DNA of 64,000 bases from JAWKJY01 sp041393535. Its GTDB lineage: Bacteria; Actinomycetota; Thermoleophilia; Gaiellales; Gaiellaceae. The translations under genes were made by a program, and so were the position numbers. Positions 62,589 through 64,000 of this stretch are shown in pieces. The stretch's first letter is position 1; the number at the start of each line of letters is the position of its first letter. Location of the stretch: contig JAWKJY010000001.1 of the NCBI GenBank assembly GCA_041393535.1, positions 62,001 to 126,000 on the forward strand. The letters run 5' to 3'. The notes under the pieces are model-generated. The model searched no databases. It was not told where the DNA came from and was given only the letters and a program-made list of their open reading frames with translations.

Positions 62589-63521
62589 ATGCTCAGATTC
62601 CTCGTCCGCCGGCTCGCCTACGCGATCGTCCTGCTGCTGATCGCGTCCGTCGCGATCTTCTACGGCCTGCGCGTGGCGCCGGGCGACGTCACGTCCGCGA
62701 TCGTCAGCGTCACGGGGACGCAGGTCCTGATCGACGACGTCAAGGAGCAGCTGGGGCTCGACAAGCCGCTCGCGACCCAGTACTTCATCTTCATCAAGAA
62801 CGTCGTCACGGGCGACCCGGGCAGCTCGCTCGTCAGCGGCGCCAAGATCACCGACCTGATCGGGGACGCCGGGATCAAGACGCTGAAGCTCGGCGTCTTC
62901 GGGCTGATCCTCGTCTACGCGCTCGCGATCCCGCTCGGCCTGATGGCCGCCTGGTGGCGCAACAAGCCGTTCGACCAGGGCGTGCGCTTCCTCGCCGTGC
63001 TCGGCATGGGCATTCCGAACTTCTTCCTCGCGGTGCTCCTGATCCAGCTGTTCGCCGTGAAGCTGAAGTGGCTGCCGGTCGCGGGCCCGGGCGGCTTCAA
63101 GCACACGCTGCTCCCGGCGGTCGTCCTCGCGATGGAGTCGATGGCCGTCAACATGCGCCTGATGCGCTCGTCGACCCTCGAGGAGCTCTCGAAGGACTAC
63201 ATCCGCACGCAGCGGGCGAAGGGCCTGCCCGGGCGGCGGATCCTCTTCGTGCACGCGTTCCGCAACGCGCTCGTGCCGGTGGTGGCGCTCGCGGGGGTGA
63301 CGATCCCGGTCGTCCTCGGCTACACGCTGATCGTCGAGGTGATCTTCCGCTACGAGGGCCTCGGGTTCCAGCTCGTCCAGGCGATCACGAAGCGCGACTA
63401 CGCGCTCGCGCAGACGCTCGCGCTGCTCTTCACCGCGATCGTCGTCTTCTCGAACTTCCTCGCGGACGCGGCGCACCAGCTGATCGATCCGCGCATCCGC
63501 GACCGGGCGAGGGCCGCATGA
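62589..63521 (+). CDS. ABC transporter permease, DppB/OppB type
   Basis: A 310-residue permease with six membrane helices. Family marks are the N-terminal LRFLVRRLAYAIVLLLIASV, LGLDKPLATQYFIFIKNVVTGD, GMGIPNFFLAVLLIQLF and the coupling loop YIRTQRAKGLPGRRILFVH. ATG 62589 lies directly after the hairpin. With DppC and a family-5 binding protein it forms a peptide/organic-solute importer. The ATPase genes would lie beyond the window. Confidence 0.95.
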   Translation: MLRFLVRRLAYAIVLLLIASVAIFYGLRVAPGDVTSAIVSVTGTQVLIDDVKEQLGLDKPLATQYFIFIKNVVTGDPGSSLVSGAKITDLIGDAGIKTLKLGVFGLILVYALAIPLGLMAAWWRNKPFDQGVRFLAVLGMGIPNFFLAVLLIQLFAVKLKWLPVAGPGGFKHTLLPAVVLAMESMAVNMRLMRSSTLEELSKDYIRTQRAKGLPGRRILFVHAFRNALVPVVALAGVTIPVVLGYTLIVEVIFRYEGLGFQLVQAITKRDYALAQTLALLFTAIVVFSNFLADAAHQLIDPRIRDRARAA

Positions 63522-63533
63522 CCGGGAGGTCGC

Positions 63534-64000
63534 ATGTCCGCGACTGAGCCGGTCGTCGACGTCGTCGCGGTGCTCGACCGGGCCCCCGCGGCCGAGGGCC
63601 GCCTGCGCGACGCGCTCGCGCTCCTGCGCGCGAACAAGGTCGCGCTGCTCGGCCTCTTCCTGACGGCGATCTTCGTCCTCACCGGCCTCGCGGGCGCGGT
63701 CATCCTGCTCACGCCCGGCCTGCACCACCTGTGGGAGGCGCAGGACCTCGCGATCGCGCTCCAGCCGCCGAGCGGCGACCACCTGCTCGGCACCGACCAG
63801 TACGGGCGCGACCTGCTCTGGCGCGGGATCGGCGGCGTCGGGATCGCGTTCCTGATCGGCGTCGGCGTGACGTTCCTCGTGCTCCTGATCGGCCTGACGC
63901 TCGGCTCGATCGCCGGCTACTTCGGTCGCAAGACCGACATGGCGATCACGGGCCTGATCGACCTCGCCTGGGGCTTCCCGCTCCTGCTCGTCGCGGTCGT
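63534..64000 (+). CDS. ABC transporter permease, DppC/OppC type (3' truncated by window edge)
   Basis: ATG 63534 follows GGGAGGT and starts 12 bp after the DppB stop. The 155 visible residues show a 40-residue cytosolic leader, helix 1 (KVALLGLFLTAIFVLTGLAG) and the OppC signature GDHLLGTDQYGRDLLWRGI, then helix 2 (FLIGVGVTFLVLLIGLTLG) and the start of the core domain (GLIDLAWGFPLLLVAV). It pairs with DppB. Confidence 0.93.
   Translation, partial: MSATEPVVDVVAVLDRAPAAEGRLRDALALLRANKVALLGLFLTAIFVLTGLAGAVILLTPGLHHLWEAQDLAIALQPPSGDHLLGTDQYGRDLLWRGIGGVGIAFLIGVGVTFLVLLIGLTLGSIAGYFGRKTDMAITGLIDLAWGFPLLLVAV

Noticed and set aside
39115..64000. Mobile element or integrated island
   Set aside because: No integrase, transposase, tRNA, att-like repeats or drop in GC content is visible at the edges or inside.

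Overview
The window is 64 kb of very GC-rich DNA. Coding is dense on both strands, GTG starts are common, genes overlap as ATGA, GTGA or TGATG, and -10 boxes look like TANCGT or GATNAT. This suits a high-GC actinobacterium. The mix of CoxL-type molybdenum hydroxylases, AAA-LuxR and TPR-LuxR regulators, glycine-rich beta-helix proteins and DUF839/PhoX-like enzymes would fit Thermoleophilia (Solirubrobacterales), but that placement is inference. I saw no tRNA, rRNA, CRISPR array, transposase or integrase, and no gene-free stretch longer than about 280 bp.

Layout. 1-2202: 3' part of a large LuxR regulator. 2199-10306: two divergent CoxL-like large subunits around one medium/small subunit pair, followed in one operon by a cyclase-family hydrolase and three cupins. 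10329-18247: a zinc-metallopeptidase-like protein carrying a VHL-beta-like domain, a large MASE1-GAF-PAS-GAF-SpoIIE-HATPase stress phosphatase, a two-domain glyoxalase, a membrane acyltransferase-like protein and an unknown lipoprotein. 18319-28682: a phosphate island holding a PHO-box array, an unknown secreted protein, pstS-pstC-pstA-pstB-(FxLYD-like protein)-pstB, a secreted metallophosphoesterase and a PhoX-like enzyme, closed by stacked hairpins. 28699-39096: a glycine-rich secreted protein, methyltransferase, TPR-LuxR regulator, DHA2 exporter, zinc alcohol dehydrogenase, Na+/H+ antiporter and fatty acid desaturase. 39115-64000: a catabolic island.

The catabolic island has two 2-oxoacid dehydrogenase E1 alpha/beta pairs, a free-standing lipoyl-domain protein, three SDRs, three paralogous metallo-beta-lactamase-fold hydrolases, two EthD proteins, two PPOX flavoproteins, an RraA-type aldolase, an aminotransferase, two M20 hydrolases, an alpha/beta hydrolase, an alcohol dehydrogenase, a ceramidase-like protein and an Opp/Dpp-type ABC importer with two binding proteins. 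A LacI-type repressor sits in the middle. Matching AT-rich operators (GGGAAA-CGAT-TTTCCC type) lie at three of its promoters, and a related palindrome lies inside a fourth gene. I could not name the substrate.

Caution on quality. Many genes are interrupted by one-base indels, often in G or C runs, while the broken frames still encode the expected protein. Corrected lengths come out as whole numbers of codons. Damage is densest at 53.2-61.0 kb. This looks more like base-calling error in a long-read or metagenome assembly than decay, so such genes are listed over their whole inferred extent with the break points noted.
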